In this document: one piece after another, positions 26,540 to 36,279 of the stretch
Numbering within the stretch: position 1 is the stretch's first letter
Layout of the letters: every line of letters begins with the position of its first letter
Origin: Pseudomonas lutea
GTDB lineage: Bacteria > Pseudomonadota > Gammaproteobacteria > Pseudomonadales > Pseudomonadaceae
NCBI RefSeq assembly: GCF_000759445.1
Contig: NZ_JRMB01000002.1
Location: 310,001-374,000, forward strand
Reading direction: 5' to 3'
DNA: 64,000 nucleotides
The notes under the pieces: generated by a model
What the model was told of the DNA's origin: nothing
Databases searched by the model: none
What the model saw: only the letters and a program-made list of their open reading frames with translations
Position numbers and translations under genes: made by a program

Positions 26540-27838
26540 ATGCTTCGTTTTCTGCGCCTCGCCGCCCTTTCTGGCGGCCTGTTTTTGAGTGCGTCCGTGA
26601 TGGCGGTCGATATCGATCCGTCCAGCTATGGCTACCCTTTGACCAATCCGTTCGAAGCGACTATCGCCACGACCCCACCGGATTTGCGTGCCAAGGTGCC
26701 TGAAGATGCCGACATCGATCAGGACGATTACAGCCTCACCATGCGCCCGGAGCGTGAGTTCACACTGCCGGACAATTTCTGGGCTGTGAAAAAGCTGCGT
26801 TACCGCCTCGCCAAACAAGACCACCCTGCACCGCTGATCTTCCTGATTGCCGGCACAGGCGCGCCGTACAACAGCACCCTTAATGAATACCTGAAGAAGC
26901 TCTACTACGGAGCAGGCTACAACGTCGTTCAGCTGTCATCGCCCACCAGCTATGACTTCATGAGCGCTGCCTCACGTTTTGCCACCCCCGGCGTGACCAA
27001 GGAAGACGCCGAAGACCTCTATCGCGTCATGCAGGCGGTGCGTGCTCAGCAGACCAAATTGCAGGTGACCGAGTACTACCTCACCGGTTACAGCCTCGGC
27101 GCGCTTGATGCGGCATTCGTCAGCAAACTCGACGAGACCCGCCGCAGCTTCAACTTCAAGAAAGTGCTGTTGATCAACCCGCCAGTGAACCTCTACACGT
27201 CGATCACCAACCTCGACAAGATGGTTCAGACCGACGTCAAGGGCATCACCAACAGCACGACCTTTTATGAGCTGGTGCTGCAAAAGCTGACCCGTTACTT
27301 CCGTGAGAAGGGTTACATCGACCTCAACGATGCGCTGCTCTATGACTTCCAGCAGTCCAAGCAGCACCTCTCCAACGAACAAATGGCCATGTTGATCGGT
27401 ACATCGTTCCGCTTCTCGGCGGCCGACATTGCGTTCACCTCGGACCTGATCAACCGCCGCGGCCTGATCACTCCACCGAAAACGCCGATCAGTGAAGGCA
27501 CCAGCCTGACACCGTTCCTCAAGCGCGCGCTGCAGTGCGATTTCGACTGCTACGTCACCGAGCAGGTGATCCCGATGTGGCGAGCTCGCACTGACGGCGG
27601 CAGCCTGTTGCAACTGGTCGATCAAGTCAGCCTGTACGCGCTGAAGGATTACCTGGCGAGCAGCAAGAAGATCGCTGTGATGCACAACGCCGACGACGTG
27701 ATTCTCGGCCCGGGCGACCTCGGTTTCCTGCGCACGACCTTTGGCGATCGCTTGACCGTTTACCCTTACGGCGGTCACTGCGGCAACATGAACTATCGCG
27801 TCAACAGCGACGCCATGCTGGAGTTTTTCCGTGGCTAA
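26540..27838 (+). CDS. Exported alpha/beta-hydrolase-like protein upstream of mlaA
   Basis: 432 residues with a signal peptide (cleavage near VMA-VD). The fold shows the oxyanion segment IFLIAGTGAPYNS, nucleophile elbow GYSLGA (Ser about 186), acid region HNADDVILGPGD and terminal His in YPYGGHCGNMNY: a complete Ser-Asp-His set. Homologues are sometimes labelled serine/threonine kinase, but no kinase motif is present. It overlaps mlaA by 8 bp, so the two are translationally coupled. A role in lipid or envelope maintenance is inferred from that partnership only. Confidence 0.8.
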   Translation: MLRFLRLAALSGGLFLSASVMAVDIDPSSYGYPLTNPFEATIATTPPDLRAKVPEDADIDQDDYSLTMRPEREFTLPDNFWAVKKLRYRLAKQDHPAPLIFLIAGTGAPYNSTLNEYLKKLYYGAGYNVVQLSSPTSYDFMSAASRFATPGVTKEDAEDLYRVMQAVRAQQTKLQVTEYYLTGYSLGALDAAFVSKLDETRRSFNFKKVLLINPPVNLYTSITNLDKMVQTDVKGITNSTTFYELVLQKLTRYFREKGYIDLNDALLYDFQQSKQHLSNEQMAMLIGTSFRFSAADIAFTSDLINRRGLITPPKTPISEGTSLTPFLKRALQCDFDCYVTEQVIPMWRARTDGGSLLQLVDQVSLYALKDYLASSKKIAVMHNADDVILGPGDLGFLRTTFGDRLTVYPYGGHCGNMNYRVNSDAMLEFFRG

Positions 27839-28634
27839 ACGTCTATTGCTTATCGCCGCCTTCCTCTGCGCTGGCTCCGTCCACGCGGCCGACGCGCCGA
27901 TCGTTTCCCAGGCAGCCCCGGTCCAGCGGATCGACAACCCGGATGGCTTCACCGAGCCGTTGAAGTCGCTGAAATTCAACCCGGGTCTTGATGCTCAAGA
28001 GTTCGAGCGCTCGTCGCTCAACGCGCTGAACGTCTACGACCCGCTTGAATCGTGGAACCGTCGGGTCTATCACTTCAACTACCGCTTCGACGAGTGGGTG
28101 TTTCTGCCAGTGGTCAACGGTTACAAATACGTGACCCCAAGCTTCGTGCGCACCGGCGTCAGTAACTTCTTCAGCAACCTGGGCGACGTCCCCAACCTGC
28201 TGAACAGCCTGCTGCAGTTCAAGGGCAAGCGCTCGATGGAAACCACCGGCCGCCTGATCGTCAACACCACGCTGGGCATTGCCGGGCTGTGGGACCCGGC
28301 CACCATGATGGGTTTGAAGAAGCAGAGCGAAGACTTCGGCCAGACCCTGGGCTTCTATGGCGTGCCGGCCGGCCCGTATCTGGTCCTGCCTATCCTGGGC
28401 CCGTCGAACCTGCGTGACACCGGTGGTCTGGTGTTCGACTTCACCGCCGAATCGCAGATCAACTTCCTCAACGTGGCGCAGGTCAGCGAAGACCACCCTG
28501 AGCTGTACCTGCTGCGCGCCATCGACCGTCGCTACACCACCAGCTTCAGATACGGGCAGATGGATTCGCCGTTCGAGTACGAGAAAGTGCGTTACGTGTA
28601 CACCGAAGCCCGCAAGCTGCAGGTTTCCGAGTAA
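27831..28634 (+). CDS. mlaA: MlaA (VacJ) outer-membrane lipid asymmetry protein
   Basis: 267 residues. MlaA with the Mla system removes phospholipids from the outer leaflet of the outer membrane. Family motifs: YDPLESWNRRVYHFNYRFDEWV, GVSNFFSNL, NDLLQ-like NLLNSLLQ, and TLGFYGVPAGPYLVLPILGPSNLRDTGG. The signal peptide ends SVHA-ADA with no lipobox Cys at the cleavage site, unlike E. coli VacJ which is a lipoprotein; this copy is predicted to be cut by signal peptidase I. No mlaFEDCB genes are in the window. Confidence 0.92.
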   Translation: MAKRLLLIAAFLCAGSVHAADAPIVSQAAPVQRIDNPDGFTEPLKSLKFNPGLDAQEFERSSLNALNVYDPLESWNRRVYHFNYRFDEWVFLPVVNGYKYVTPSFVRTGVSNFFSNLGDVPNLLNSLLQFKGKRSMETTGRLIVNTTLGIAGLWDPATMMGLKKQSEDFGQTLGFYGVPAGPYLVLPILGPSNLRDTGGLVFDFTAESQINFLNVAQVSEDHPELYLLRAIDRRYTTSFRYGQMDSPFEYEKVRYVYTEARKLQVSE

Positions 28635-28673
28635 CTTGATCTGAACGCTGCCGGCGCTGCTGGCAGCAATCCC

Positions 28674-28769
28674 TGTAGGACTGGCTTCAGCCGGGAAGAG
28701 GCCCGTCGGCACGCCATCAAATTCGTGGTGTTAATGCCGGCGTCTTCCCGGCTAAAGCCAGTCCTACAA
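28674..28769. repeat. REPIN-like inverted repeat
   Basis: TGTAGGACTGGCTTCAGCCG at the left and its near-perfect inverse complement at the right, with about 45 bp between the arms. It is a variant REP family distinct from the GGAGCCGGCTTGCTGG type elsewhere in the window. The remainder of the 314-bp gap 28635-28948 has no other feature. Confidence 0.85.
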
Positions 28770-28948
28770 GTGTGCGGTCCGGCAGGTGGAGATATGTCGG
28801 ATTTTCGGGCCTCTTCGTGAGCAAGCTCACTGTCACACCTCGCTCAAACCAATCGCCAAACCCGATCATTCCCCCGCAAAAACCTCACCCATTCATCGCT
28901 TCGACTGGCCTACCATAGGTGCGATTCCTATTTGCCGGAGTGAGCCCC

Positions 28949-29803
28949 ATGACTCAATTTCGTAAAGTGCTGTCAATCCAGGCGGGCCAACCGACCTCGG
29001 ACGGCGCTGGCGTCAAGCTGACCCGTGTCTTTGGCGGGCCTGGCATCGAATCCTTCGACCCGTTCCTGATGCTTGACGAGTTTGGTTCTGAAAACCCCGA
29101 CGAATACATTGCCGGCTTCCCGCCGCACCCTCACCGCGGTTTCGAGACCGTGACGTACATGCTCGAAGGCCGCATGCGGCACGAGGACCACATGGGCAAT
29201 GTGGGTCTGCTGCAAGGCGGCGGCGTGCAGTGGATGACGGCGGCGCGCGGGGTCATTCACAGTGAAATGCCCGAACAGGAAGAAGGCGCCATGCGCGGCT
29301 TCCAGCTCTGGCTCAACCTGCCGGCTAAATCTAAGATGGGTGACGCCGGCTACGATGACATTCAGCCCGAGCGCATTCCGCGGATCACGACTCGGGACGG
29401 CGTTCAGGTGGTGGTCATTGCTGGCCAGTTCGACGACGGCCAGACCTCCCAGCCCGGCGCAGTGCAGCGCCCGGACACCGAGCCGCAGTATTTTGATTTC
29501 CATATGCCCGCCGGCAGCCACATCACGCCGCGCATCGCCGACGGTCACCGTGTGCTGTTGTATGTGTACGAAGGTGAGGTAGAAATCGCTGGCCAAACGC
29601 AAAAGCTGGGTCAGAGCCGTCTGGCGCGGCTGTCGGAAAGCGGTGAGATTCACCTGAGTGCTGACGCAGCCGCCCGTGTCCTGTTAATCGCAGGTAAACC
29701 GCTGGGCGAGCCGATCGTGCAATACGGTCCGTTCGTGATGAACAGCCGCGAAGAAATCGAGCAGGCGCTGCGCGATTTCAGGGACGACAAACTGACGGCC
29801 TGA
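28949..29803 (+). CDS. Pirin family protein
   Basis: 284 residues from the ATG at 28949. Bicupin with the pirin metal site in the N-terminal half: FPPHPHRGFETVTYMLEG (two or more His) and the later MTAARGVIHSEMP (His, Glu). The second cupin is degenerate as usual. Bacterial pirins include quercetinases and regulators of metabolic enzymes; the role here is open. A single REP sequence follows the stop. Confidence 0.93.
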   Translation: MTQFRKVLSIQAGQPTSDGAGVKLTRVFGGPGIESFDPFLMLDEFGSENPDEYIAGFPPHPHRGFETVTYMLEGRMRHEDHMGNVGLLQGGGVQWMTAARGVIHSEMPEQEEGAMRGFQLWLNLPAKSKMGDAGYDDIQPERIPRITTRDGVQVVVIAGQFDDGQTSQPGAVQRPDTEPQYFDFHMPAGSHITPRIADGHRVLLYVYEGEVEIAGQTQKLGQSRLARLSESGEIHLSADAAARVLLIAGKPLGEPIVQYGPFVMNSREEIEQALRDFRDDKLTA

Positions 29804-29816
29804 TCGCCACAAATTG

Positions 29817-29840
29817 TGTAGGAGCGCGCTTGTCCGCGAA
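29817..29840. repeat. Single REP sequence
   Basis: TGTAGGAGCGCGCTTGTCCG, a half of a REPIN of the variant GCGCGCTTG class, located just after the pirin stop codon. Confidence 0.75.
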
Positions 29841-29907
29841 CGGGGTATATCTGCAATGGACACGCAGGTAACGCCCAATTCTGCGGCAGATCGTACGACT
29901 CGACCCC

Positions 29908-31137
29908 TCAATCCAAACGCAAGAACCGCATCAATTCGTCCTTCTGGGCCAGCGCATCGCGGCGGCCCAGTTCGATCAGTTCGCTGCAATACCCCGATTC
30001 GAATAGCAAATAGCTGAGCACCCCTGCCCCGCTGGTCTTGGTCGCGCCCGGGCCGCGCAGAAACGTGCGCAGTGCTGGCGGTAATTCACGACGGTGGCGG
30101 GCGGCAATTTCATCAATCGGCTGGCTGGGGGAAATCACCAGCACCTCAACCGGTGCCAGCGAATGGCCTGACGTTGATGACGTTGGCGGCGCAGGCGCGC
30201 CGGGGGCCGGCAACATGCGGCTCACCAGATTCAGACGCTCCAGTAGTTCAATGTCGCTTTCCAGGCTATCAATGAACGTGCTGTTGAGCATGTGTCCGCT
30301 GATCTGCGCCAGGCTTGGCTGCGTGCCACTGACCGCACGCTGAACAGGCGGATTCGCACCCGGGCCGCGCGGGTTGCCGCTGACACCCACCACCAGCACG
30401 CGGTTTGCGCCAAGGTGCAGTGCCGGACTGATGGGCGCTGACTGCCGCACCGCCCCGTCGCCGAAATATTCCTGGCCCAGCTTCACGGGGGCGAACAGCA
30501 AGGGTATCGCCGAGCTCGCGAGCAGATGATCAACGGTCAACCGCGTCGGCAAACCAATCCGGCGGTGGCGCAGCCAGGAATCGATTGTGCCCTTGCCCTG
30601 ATAAAACGTAACGGCCTGCCCCGACTCGTAGCCAAACGCCGTGATCGCCACGGCGCGCAGGTGCCGGGCATTGATGGCTTCCTCGATGCCGTCGAGGTTG
30701 AGCCGTGCGGTCAGCAGGTCCTTGAGTGGCGAACTGTTGAGCAGCGCCACCGGCACCTGCTTTCGACCGAGGCCCAACAGGCTGCGACCAAAAAATCGCG
30801 CTGCCTGCCGAATCACACCTGCCCAGTCGCTGCGCAGCACTTGATGGCTGCGAAAGCCTTGCCAGAAGTCAGTCAGTTCGTGGATGGCGGTGCGAAATTC
30901 GGCGGCGCCACTGGCGAGCTTTACCGCATTGATTGCTCCGGCGGAGGTGCCGACGATCACCGGAAAAGGATTCTTCGCTCCTACCGGCAGCAAGTCGGCG
31001 ATGCCGGCCAGCACCCCGACCTGATACGCCGCGCGGGCACCGCCGCCGGACAGAATCAGCCCGGTAACAGGCTCGACGCCAGGGTGTACGGCCGAGGCAT
31101 TGTGCGTGGCTAGTTGTTCGGTAGCGCTGGTCGTCAT
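29908..31137 (-). CDS. Patatin-like phospholipase
   Basis: 409 residues. Patatin fold with oxyanion loop ILSGGGARAAYQVG (about 30-43), nucleophile GTSAG (Ser about 66) and catalytic Asp in FGDGA (about 230). No signal peptide, so probably a cytosolic or injected lipid hydrolase of the RssA/YlbK type rather than an autotransporter. Two stretches (around residues 255-330) are Pro/Ser-rich linkers. It is 18 bp upstream of the LpxL-like gene on the same strand, suggesting one lipid-remodelling operon. Confidence 0.9.
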   Translation of the reverse strand: MTTSATEQLATHNASAVHPGVEPVTGLILSGGGARAAYQVGVLAGIADLLPVGAKNPFPVIVGTSAGAINAVKLASGAAEFRTAIHELTDFWQGFRSHQVLRSDWAGVIRQAARFFGRSLLGLGRKQVPVALLNSSPLKDLLTARLNLDGIEEAINARHLRAVAITAFGYESGQAVTFYQGKGTIDSWLRHRRIGLPTRLTVDHLLASSAIPLLFAPVKLGQEYFGDGAVRQSAPISPALHLGANRVLVVGVSGNPRGPGANPPVQRAVSGTQPSLAQISGHMLNSTFIDSLESDIELLERLNLVSRMLPAPGAPAPPTSSTSGHSLAPVEVLVISPSQPIDEIAARHRRELPPALRTFLRGPGATKTSGAGVLSYLLFESGYCSELIELGRRDALAQKDELMRFLRLD

Positions 31138-31155
31138 GGGTATCGGCTCTTGGTG

Positions 31156-32088
31156 TCAGCCACGCTTTTTATACAGCTTCGGCTCACCCGGCGGGCGACT
31201 CTTGAAGCGCCGGTGTGCCCACAAGTACTGCTCGGGGCAGTCGGTTACGGCACGCTCCACCCATTGATTGATGCGAATGCAATCCGCCTCGTCGCTCTCC
31301 CCGGGGAAATCGCTGAGCGGCGGATGAATCACCAGCTTGTAGCCGCTGCCATCGGCCAGGCGCTCTTGGGTGAACGGCACAACCAGCGCATGTCCGAGCT
31401 TGGCAAACTTGCTGGTGGCCGGGACGGTGGCGGCCTGGATGCCGAACAGCGGCACGAAGATGCTTTGCTTGGCGCCGTAATCCTGATCCGGTGCGTACCA
31501 GATGGCGCGGCCTTTGCGCAGTTGCTTGATCATGCCGCGCACGTCTTCGCGCTCGACGGCGATGGAATCCAGGTTATGGCGTTCGCGACCGCGCCGCTGA
31601 ACGTAATCGAACAGCGCGTTTTTGTGCTCCCGGTACATGCCGTCGATGGTGTGCTGTTGACCGAGCAGCGCCGCGCCGATTTCCAGTGTCGTGAAGTGCA
31701 GCGCCATGAGAATCACGCCGTGCCCGTCCAGCTGCGCCTGCTTCAGGTGATGCAGGCCTTCGATGTGCGCGAGCCGGGCGAGACGCGGCTGGCTCCACCA
31801 CCAGCTCATGGCCATTTCAAAAAATGCGATCCCGGTTGAAGCAAAGTTCTCTTTGAGGAGGCGCTTGCGCTCGGCCTTTGAATACTGCGGGAAACACAGC
31901 TCAAGGTTGCGCGCGGCGATGATCCGGCGGTCGGTTGCCTGGTAGTACATGACCCAGCCCAATGCTCGCCCGATCACCAGCAGCACGCGAAACGGCAATT
32001 GCACGATCAGCCAGAGCAAGCCCAGCCCCAGCCAGAGCAGCCAGAAGCGGGGATGAAGAAAATGAGCTCGAAAACGCGGGCGATCCAT
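31156..32088 (-). CDS. LpxL/HtrB-type lysophospholipid acyltransferase
   Basis: 310 residues from the ATG at 32086-32088. One N-terminal transmembrane anchor ([18 protein letters not shown]) then the acyltransferase core: LHFTTLE (H-x4-E catalytic pair), a [17 protein letters not shown] segment (written [12 protein letters not shown]) and [13 protein letters not shown] at the C-terminus, all typical of late lipid A acyltransferases that add lauroyl or myristoyl chains to Kdo2-lipid IVA. It is transcribed away from minC. Which acyl chain is used cannot be told. Confidence 0.9.
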   Translation of the reverse strand: MDRPRFRAHFLHPRFWLLWLGLGLLWLIVQLPFRVLLVIGRALGWVMYYQATDRRIIAARNLELCFPQYSKAERKRLLKENFASTGIAFFEMAMSWWWSQPRLARLAHIEGLHHLKQAQLDGHGVILMALHFTTLEIGAALLGQQHTIDGMYREHKNALFDYVQRRGRERHNLDSIAVEREDVRGMIKQLRKGRAIWYAPDQDYGAKQSIFVPLFGIQAATVPATSKFAKLGHALVVPFTQERLADGSGYKLVIHPPLSDFPGESDEADCIRINQWVERAVTDCPEQYLWAHRRFKSRPPGEPKLYKKRG

Positions 32089-32231
32089 TACAGCTTCCGT
32101 CAAGACAAAGGCGGGCATTCTACATCGGTTCGTACCGATCGTGGCCGCCAACGGTTGCGCCTCCCTTGCGGCTGGCGGGCGTTATCGTTATAAGTCTCGG
32201 CACTTTTAGCGACAAGCCGCTGTATGCCGAC

Positions 32232-32978
32232 ATGAGCCAAATCGAATTGCAAGACAAGGACCCCGTGTTCCAGTTGAAGGGCAGCATGCTGGCCATCACT
32301 GTGCTGGAACTGGCCCGCAACAACCTCGAAGCGCTGGATCGTCAGTTGGCGGCAAAAGTCGCCCAGGCACCGAATTTTTTCAGCAATACACCGCTGGTGC
32401 TTGCGCTCGACAAGTTGCCGCCCGACGAAGGCGCGATAGATCTGCCCGCGATGATGCGCATCTGCCGCCAACACGGCCTGCGCACCCTGGCCATTCGCGC
32501 CAATCGCATCGAAGACATCGCCGCCGCCATCTCAATCGACCTGCCGGTGCTGCCGCCTTCAGGCGCACGCGAACGCCCGCTTGATCCGATCGAGGGTGAG
32601 GTCAAAAAGAAGCCGGAAGTCATCGAAAAGCCGCCGGAGCCGCTGATCAAGCCGACCAAGATCATCACCGCGCCCGTGCGCGGTGGTCAGCAGATCTATG
32701 CGCAGGGCTCGGACCTTGTGGTGATTTCCTCGGTCAGCCCCGGCGCCGAGCTGCTTGCCGACGGCAACATTCACGTCTACGGCCCGATGCGCGGCCGCGC
32801 GCTGGCAGGGATCAAGGGCGACACCAAGGCCCGTATTTTCTGCCAGCAGATGGTTGCCGAACTGATCTCCATCGCCGGCCAGTACAAGGTGTCCGAAGAC
32901 CTGCGCAGGGATCCGCTGTGGGGCGCCGGTGTGCAAATCAGTCTGGCCGGGGACGTGTTGAACATCACCCGTCTTTAA
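32232..32978 (+). CDS. minC: Septum site-determining protein MinC
   Basis: 248 residues from the ATG at 32232; the open frame extends to 31962 but only the later start gives the family N-terminus [17 protein letters not shown]. An N-terminal FtsZ-inhibiting domain (1-105), a Pro/Lys/Glu linker (about 115-150) and the C-terminal beta-helix domain that dimerises and binds MinD ([28 protein letters not shown]). With MinD it blocks Z-ring assembly at the poles. First gene of minCDE. Confidence 0.95.
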   Translation: MSQIELQDKDPVFQLKGSMLAITVLELARNNLEALDRQLAAKVAQAPNFFSNTPLVLALDKLPPDEGAIDLPAMMRICRQHGLRTLAIRANRIEDIAAAISIDLPVLPPSGARERPLDPIEGEVKKKPEVIEKPPEPLIKPTKIITAPVRGGQQIYAQGSDLVVISSVSPGAELLADGNIHVYGPMRGRALAGIKGDTKARIFCQQMVAELISIAGQYKVSEDLRRDPLWGAGVQISLAGDVLNITRL

Positions 32979-33177
32979 CGGATACTGCGCCATTTTCAAA
33001 GCCACTCTGATTCGTCGCGAAAACGACGCGAAGGCACCAGTAGGTTCGGGTCATTTTTTTGTTTTCCCGAACACGAACCTTTTCTCGGTTCTTTCACTGC
33101 CCTCGCCCGCTTTGGCCGCGTCGTCACGAGGGGCTCTTCAGGGACTCAATGTCCTTTTCCTCTAGGGGTGATACACC

Positions 33178-33990
33178 TTGGCCAAGATTCTCGTGGTTAC
33201 ATCCGGCAAGGGTGGTGTGGGCAAGACCACCACCAGCGCCGCCATCGGTACCGGTCTCGCATTGCGCGGCCACAAAACAGTTATCGTCGACTTCGACGTC
33301 GGCCTGCGTAACCTCGACCTGATCATGGGCTGTGAGCGTCGTGTCGTTTATGACTTCGTCAACGTGGTCAACGGCGAAGCCAACCTGCAGCAGGCGCTGA
33401 TCAAGGACAAGAAGATCGAAGGTCTTTACGTCCTGGCCGCCAGCCAGACCCGTGACAAGGACGCGCTGACCAAGGAAGGCGTTGAAAAAGTCCTGATGGA
33501 ACTCAAGGAAACCTTCGAGTACGTCGTGTGCGACTCCCCTGCCGGTATCGAGACGGGCGCGCATCTGGCCATGTATTTCGCCGATGAAGCCATCGTCGTC
33601 ACCAACCCGGAAGTCTCTTCGGTACGTGACTCCGATCGCATGCTGGGCCTGCTGGCCAGCAAGTCCCGCCGCGCCGAGCGTGGCGAAGACCCGATCAAGG
33701 AGCACCTGCTCCTGACCCGCTACAATCCCGAGCGCGTCAGCAAGGGCGAGATGCTGGGCGTTGAAGACGTCAAGGAAATCCTCGCCGTCACCCTGCTGGG
33801 CGTGATCCCGGAGTCCCAGGCCGTGCTCAAGGCATCCAACCAGGGCGTGCCGGTCATCCTCGATGACCAGAGCGACGCCGGCCAGGCGTACAGCGATGCC
33901 GTTGACCGTCTGTTGGGCAAGGACCGTGAGCACCGCTTCCTGGACGTACAGAAAAAAGGATTTTTCGAACGCCTGTTCGGGGGTAACTGA
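33178..33990 (+). CDS. minD: Septum site-determining ATPase MinD
   Basis: 270 residues, starting with TTG at 33178 ([17 protein letters not shown]; no in-frame ATG gives a full N-terminus). Deviant Walker A KGGVGKT at 10-16, [14 protein letters not shown] switch region, and a C-terminal amphipathic membrane-targeting helix ([11 protein letters not shown]). MinD oscillates on the membrane, recruits MinC and is released by MinE. It overlaps minE by one base. Confidence 0.97.
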   Translation: MAKILVVTSGKGGVGKTTTSAAIGTGLALRGHKTVIVDFDVGLRNLDLIMGCERRVVYDFVNVVNGEANLQQALIKDKKIEGLYVLAASQTRDKDALTKEGVEKVLMELKETFEYVVCDSPAGIETGAHLAMYFADEAIVVTNPEVSSVRDSDRMLGLLASKSRRAERGEDPIKEHLLLTRYNPERVSKGEMLGVEDVKEILAVTLLGVIPESQAVLKASNQGVPVILDDQSDAGQAYSDAVDRLLGKDREHRFLDVQKKGFFERLFGGN

Positions 33991-34244
33991 TGAGCATTTT
34001 TGACTTCTTTCGTGCCAACAAAAAGCCCAGCACCGCGTCGGTAGCGAAAGAGCGTCTACAGATCATCGTGGCGCACGAACGCGGCCAACGCAGCACCCCG
34101 GATTACCTGCCGGCCTTGCAGAAGGAACTGGTCGAGGTGATCCGCAAGTACGTCAACATCGGCAACGATGACGTGCATGTCGCCCTTGAAAACGACGGCA
34201 GCTGCTCGATTCTGGAACTCAACATTACCCTGCCTGATCGTTGA
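33990..34244 (+). CDS. minE: Cell division topological specificity factor MinE
   Basis: 84 residues. An N-terminal membrane helix [12 protein letters not shown] and a MinD-contact helix [16 protein letters not shown], then the dimerisation beta domain. It stimulates MinD ATPase. The start overlaps the minD stop (TGATG). Confidence 0.97.
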   Translation: MSIFDFFRANKKPSTASVAKERLQIIVAHERGQRSTPDYLPALQKELVEVIRKYVNIGNDDVHVALENDGSCSILELNITLPDR

Positions 34245-34262
34245 TCGAAAAGGCAGTCGCCA

Positions 34263-34314
34263 CGGCGGCTCGGTTGCCTGAATCCCTTTGCGGAATCAGG
34301 TGAGCGAGCCGCCG
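34263..34314. repeat. Long imperfect hairpin after minE
   Basis: Outer arms CGGCGGCTCG (34263-34272) and CGAGCCGCCG (34305-34314) are perfect, and an inner pair CCTGAATCC / GGAATCAGG has one mismatch. There is no U run directly after it, so it is not a standard terminator; it may stabilise the minCDE 3' end or act with Rho. Confidence 0.6.
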
Positions 34315-34399
34315 TTGGCGTTTACTGAAGACCCGTTTTTTTTGCACCGCGATCACCGCCGTGACCGTGCTGCAACCGTTTGAGTGATGAGGCTGTTCA

Positions 34400-35035
34400 A
34401 TGCCGCTGTCCAACGTTCATATCCTCCATCAGGACGACGCTGTCCTGGTGGTGAACAAGCCTACCCTGCTGCTTTCGGTCCCTGGTCGTGCTGACGACAA
34501 CAAGGACTGTCTGATTACCCGTCTGCAGGAAAATGGCTACCCCGAGGCGCGAATCGTCCACCGGCTGGATTGGGAAACGTCCGGCATCATTTTGCTGGCC
34601 CGTGACGCCGACACCCACCGTGAGCTGTCTCGGCAGTTTCATGATCGCGAGACGGAGAAGGCCTACACGGCATTGGCTTGGGGTCAGCCAGAACTGGACA
34701 GCGGGAGCATTGATTTGCCGCTGCGTTACGATCCGCCGACCAAGCCGCGGCATGTGGTGGATCATGAGTTTGGCAAGCACGCGCTGACGTTCTGGAAGGT
34801 GCTGGAGCGGTATGACACGCATTGTCGGGTAGAGCTGACGCCGATTACGGGGCGGTCGCATCAGTTGCGGGTGCATATGTTGTCGATCGGGCATCCGTTG
34901 TTGGGCGACGGGTTGTATGCGCATCCCGAGGCGCTGGCGGCGTATCCGCGGTTGTGCCTGCATGCGAGCATGTTGGCGTTTACCCATCCGGGGACGGGCG
35001 AACGGGTTCGCTTTGAGTGTCCGGCGCCGTTTTGA
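34400..35035 (+). CDS. rluA: RluA-family pseudouridine synthase
   Basis: 211 residues, the short RluA type without an S4 domain. Catalytic motif HRLDWETSGIILLAR (Asp of HRLD), the KAYTALAWG strand and the RSHQLRVHMLSIGHPLLGD motif near the C-terminus. RluA makes pseudouridine 746 in 23S rRNA and 32 in some tRNAs. It follows minE by 155 bp and is followed by the repeat-rich gap. Confidence 0.92.
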   Translation: MPLSNVHILHQDDAVLVVNKPTLLLSVPGRADDNKDCLITRLQENGYPEARIVHRLDWETSGIILLARDADTHRELSRQFHDRETEKAYTALAWGQPELDSGSIDLPLRYDPPTKPRHVVDHEFGKHALTFWKVLERYDTHCRVELTPITGRSHQLRVHMLSIGHPLLGDGLYAHPEALAAYPRLCLHASMLAFTHPGTGERVRFECPAPF

Positions 35036-35342
35036 TCGTTGTTGTCTGCAACAGCGTAAAGATCAAGAACATCTGCCTAACGGCAGATCGTTTCGCCTTC
35101 GGCGAGTTACTTGGAAAAAGCCCCCCAAGTAACCAAGGGGGCTTGCTCTCGGTTTGGCCCGACTTCGTCGGGTTCCCTCACTCCGACGATGCTCCGTGGG
35201 CCCGCGCCGAACGGACATCCATGTCCTGACGGCGCTCTCGCCGCATCCATGCGGCTCAACCCACTGCGCATCGCCTGCGCTCGGCCTGCACCAAAGTCGC
35301 GTTTTGCGGTGTCTGGACTTTTTGTGTAGGAAGATCAAAAGC

Positions 35343-35403
<61 letters not shown>

Positions 35404-35443
35404 GGGCAAGGGCAAGGGTGGATTTCAATTTGTATACTGGATC

Positions 35444-35532
35444 TGTAGGAGCCGGCTTGCTGGCGAATGCATTTATCCAGCCGCCATCTACATACCAGAC
35501 TCACCGCGTTCGCCAGCAAGCCGGCTCCTACA
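35444..35532. repeat. REPIN 1 of the nested element
   Basis: TGTAGGAGCCGGCTTGCTGG and its inverse complement, with a 40-bp spacer containing GCATTTATCCAGCCGCCATC. Confidence 0.95.
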
Positions 35533-35673
35533 GGGGACTGCGTTCACCCAGTATGGCCTGTACCAAAGTCCCGTTTGGCGGCGTCTGGGCTTTTTGTGTA
35601 GGAAAATCAAAAGCACAGCAACAGCAAGAGCGACGGCAACGGCAACGGTGGATTTCGATTTGTACACTGGATC

Positions 35674-35762
35674 TGTAGGAGCCGGCTTGCTGGCGAATGC
35701 ATTTATCCAGCCGCCATCTACATACCAGAATCACCGCGTTCGCCAGCAAGCCGGCTTCTACA
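35674..35762. repeat. REPIN 2 of the nested element
   Basis: A near-identical copy of REPIN 1 (one change in the spacer, one in the right arm: CCGGCTTCTACA). Confidence 0.95.
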
Positions 35763-36279
35763 GGGAATTGCGTTCACCCAGTACGGCCAGCGCACGCAAT
35801 GTCTCCAACCGGGAAGCCATTGATCCACCCACGACCTGCCACTCAGTTCACCCCGTGCGGCCGCGCACGCAACGGCTTCAGCCGGGAGCTTTTGATCTGC
35901 TCTAAACGCGCTTTAGATCTTCATACACAAATGTTCAGTCACCGCCAATCGCGACTTGGGTGCAGGCTGAACGCAGGTTTTGCGCAGTGGGCCGAGCCGC
36001 ATGGATGCGGCGAGAGCGCCGTCAGGACATGGATGTCCGTTCGGCGCGGGCCCACGGAGCGAGACCGGAGTGAAGGTACTCCGACGAAGGAGGAGCCCAA
36101 CCAGGAGCACAAGCCCTTGGTTACTTGGGGCTTTATCAAGTAACTCGCCGAAGGCGAAACAGTTTGCCGTTAGGCAGACGCTTTTGATCTTAAGGATCTG
36201 GATCTGGATCTGGATCTTGATCTCGATCAAACCACCCATTGGCCTGTAAACTCCCGTCCATTGCTGTCTGGAGTAACTT

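Noticed and set aside
26540..27838. Naming the gene a serine/threonine kinase, as some homologues are
   Set aside because: There is no kinase P-loop, HRD or DFG motif; the GxSxG elbow, Asp and His fit an alpha/beta hydrolase.
33178..33180. Searching for an ATG start for minD
   Set aside because: No in-frame ATG gives the conserved N-terminus; TTG right before [12 protein letters not shown] is the only start that retains the Walker A strand.
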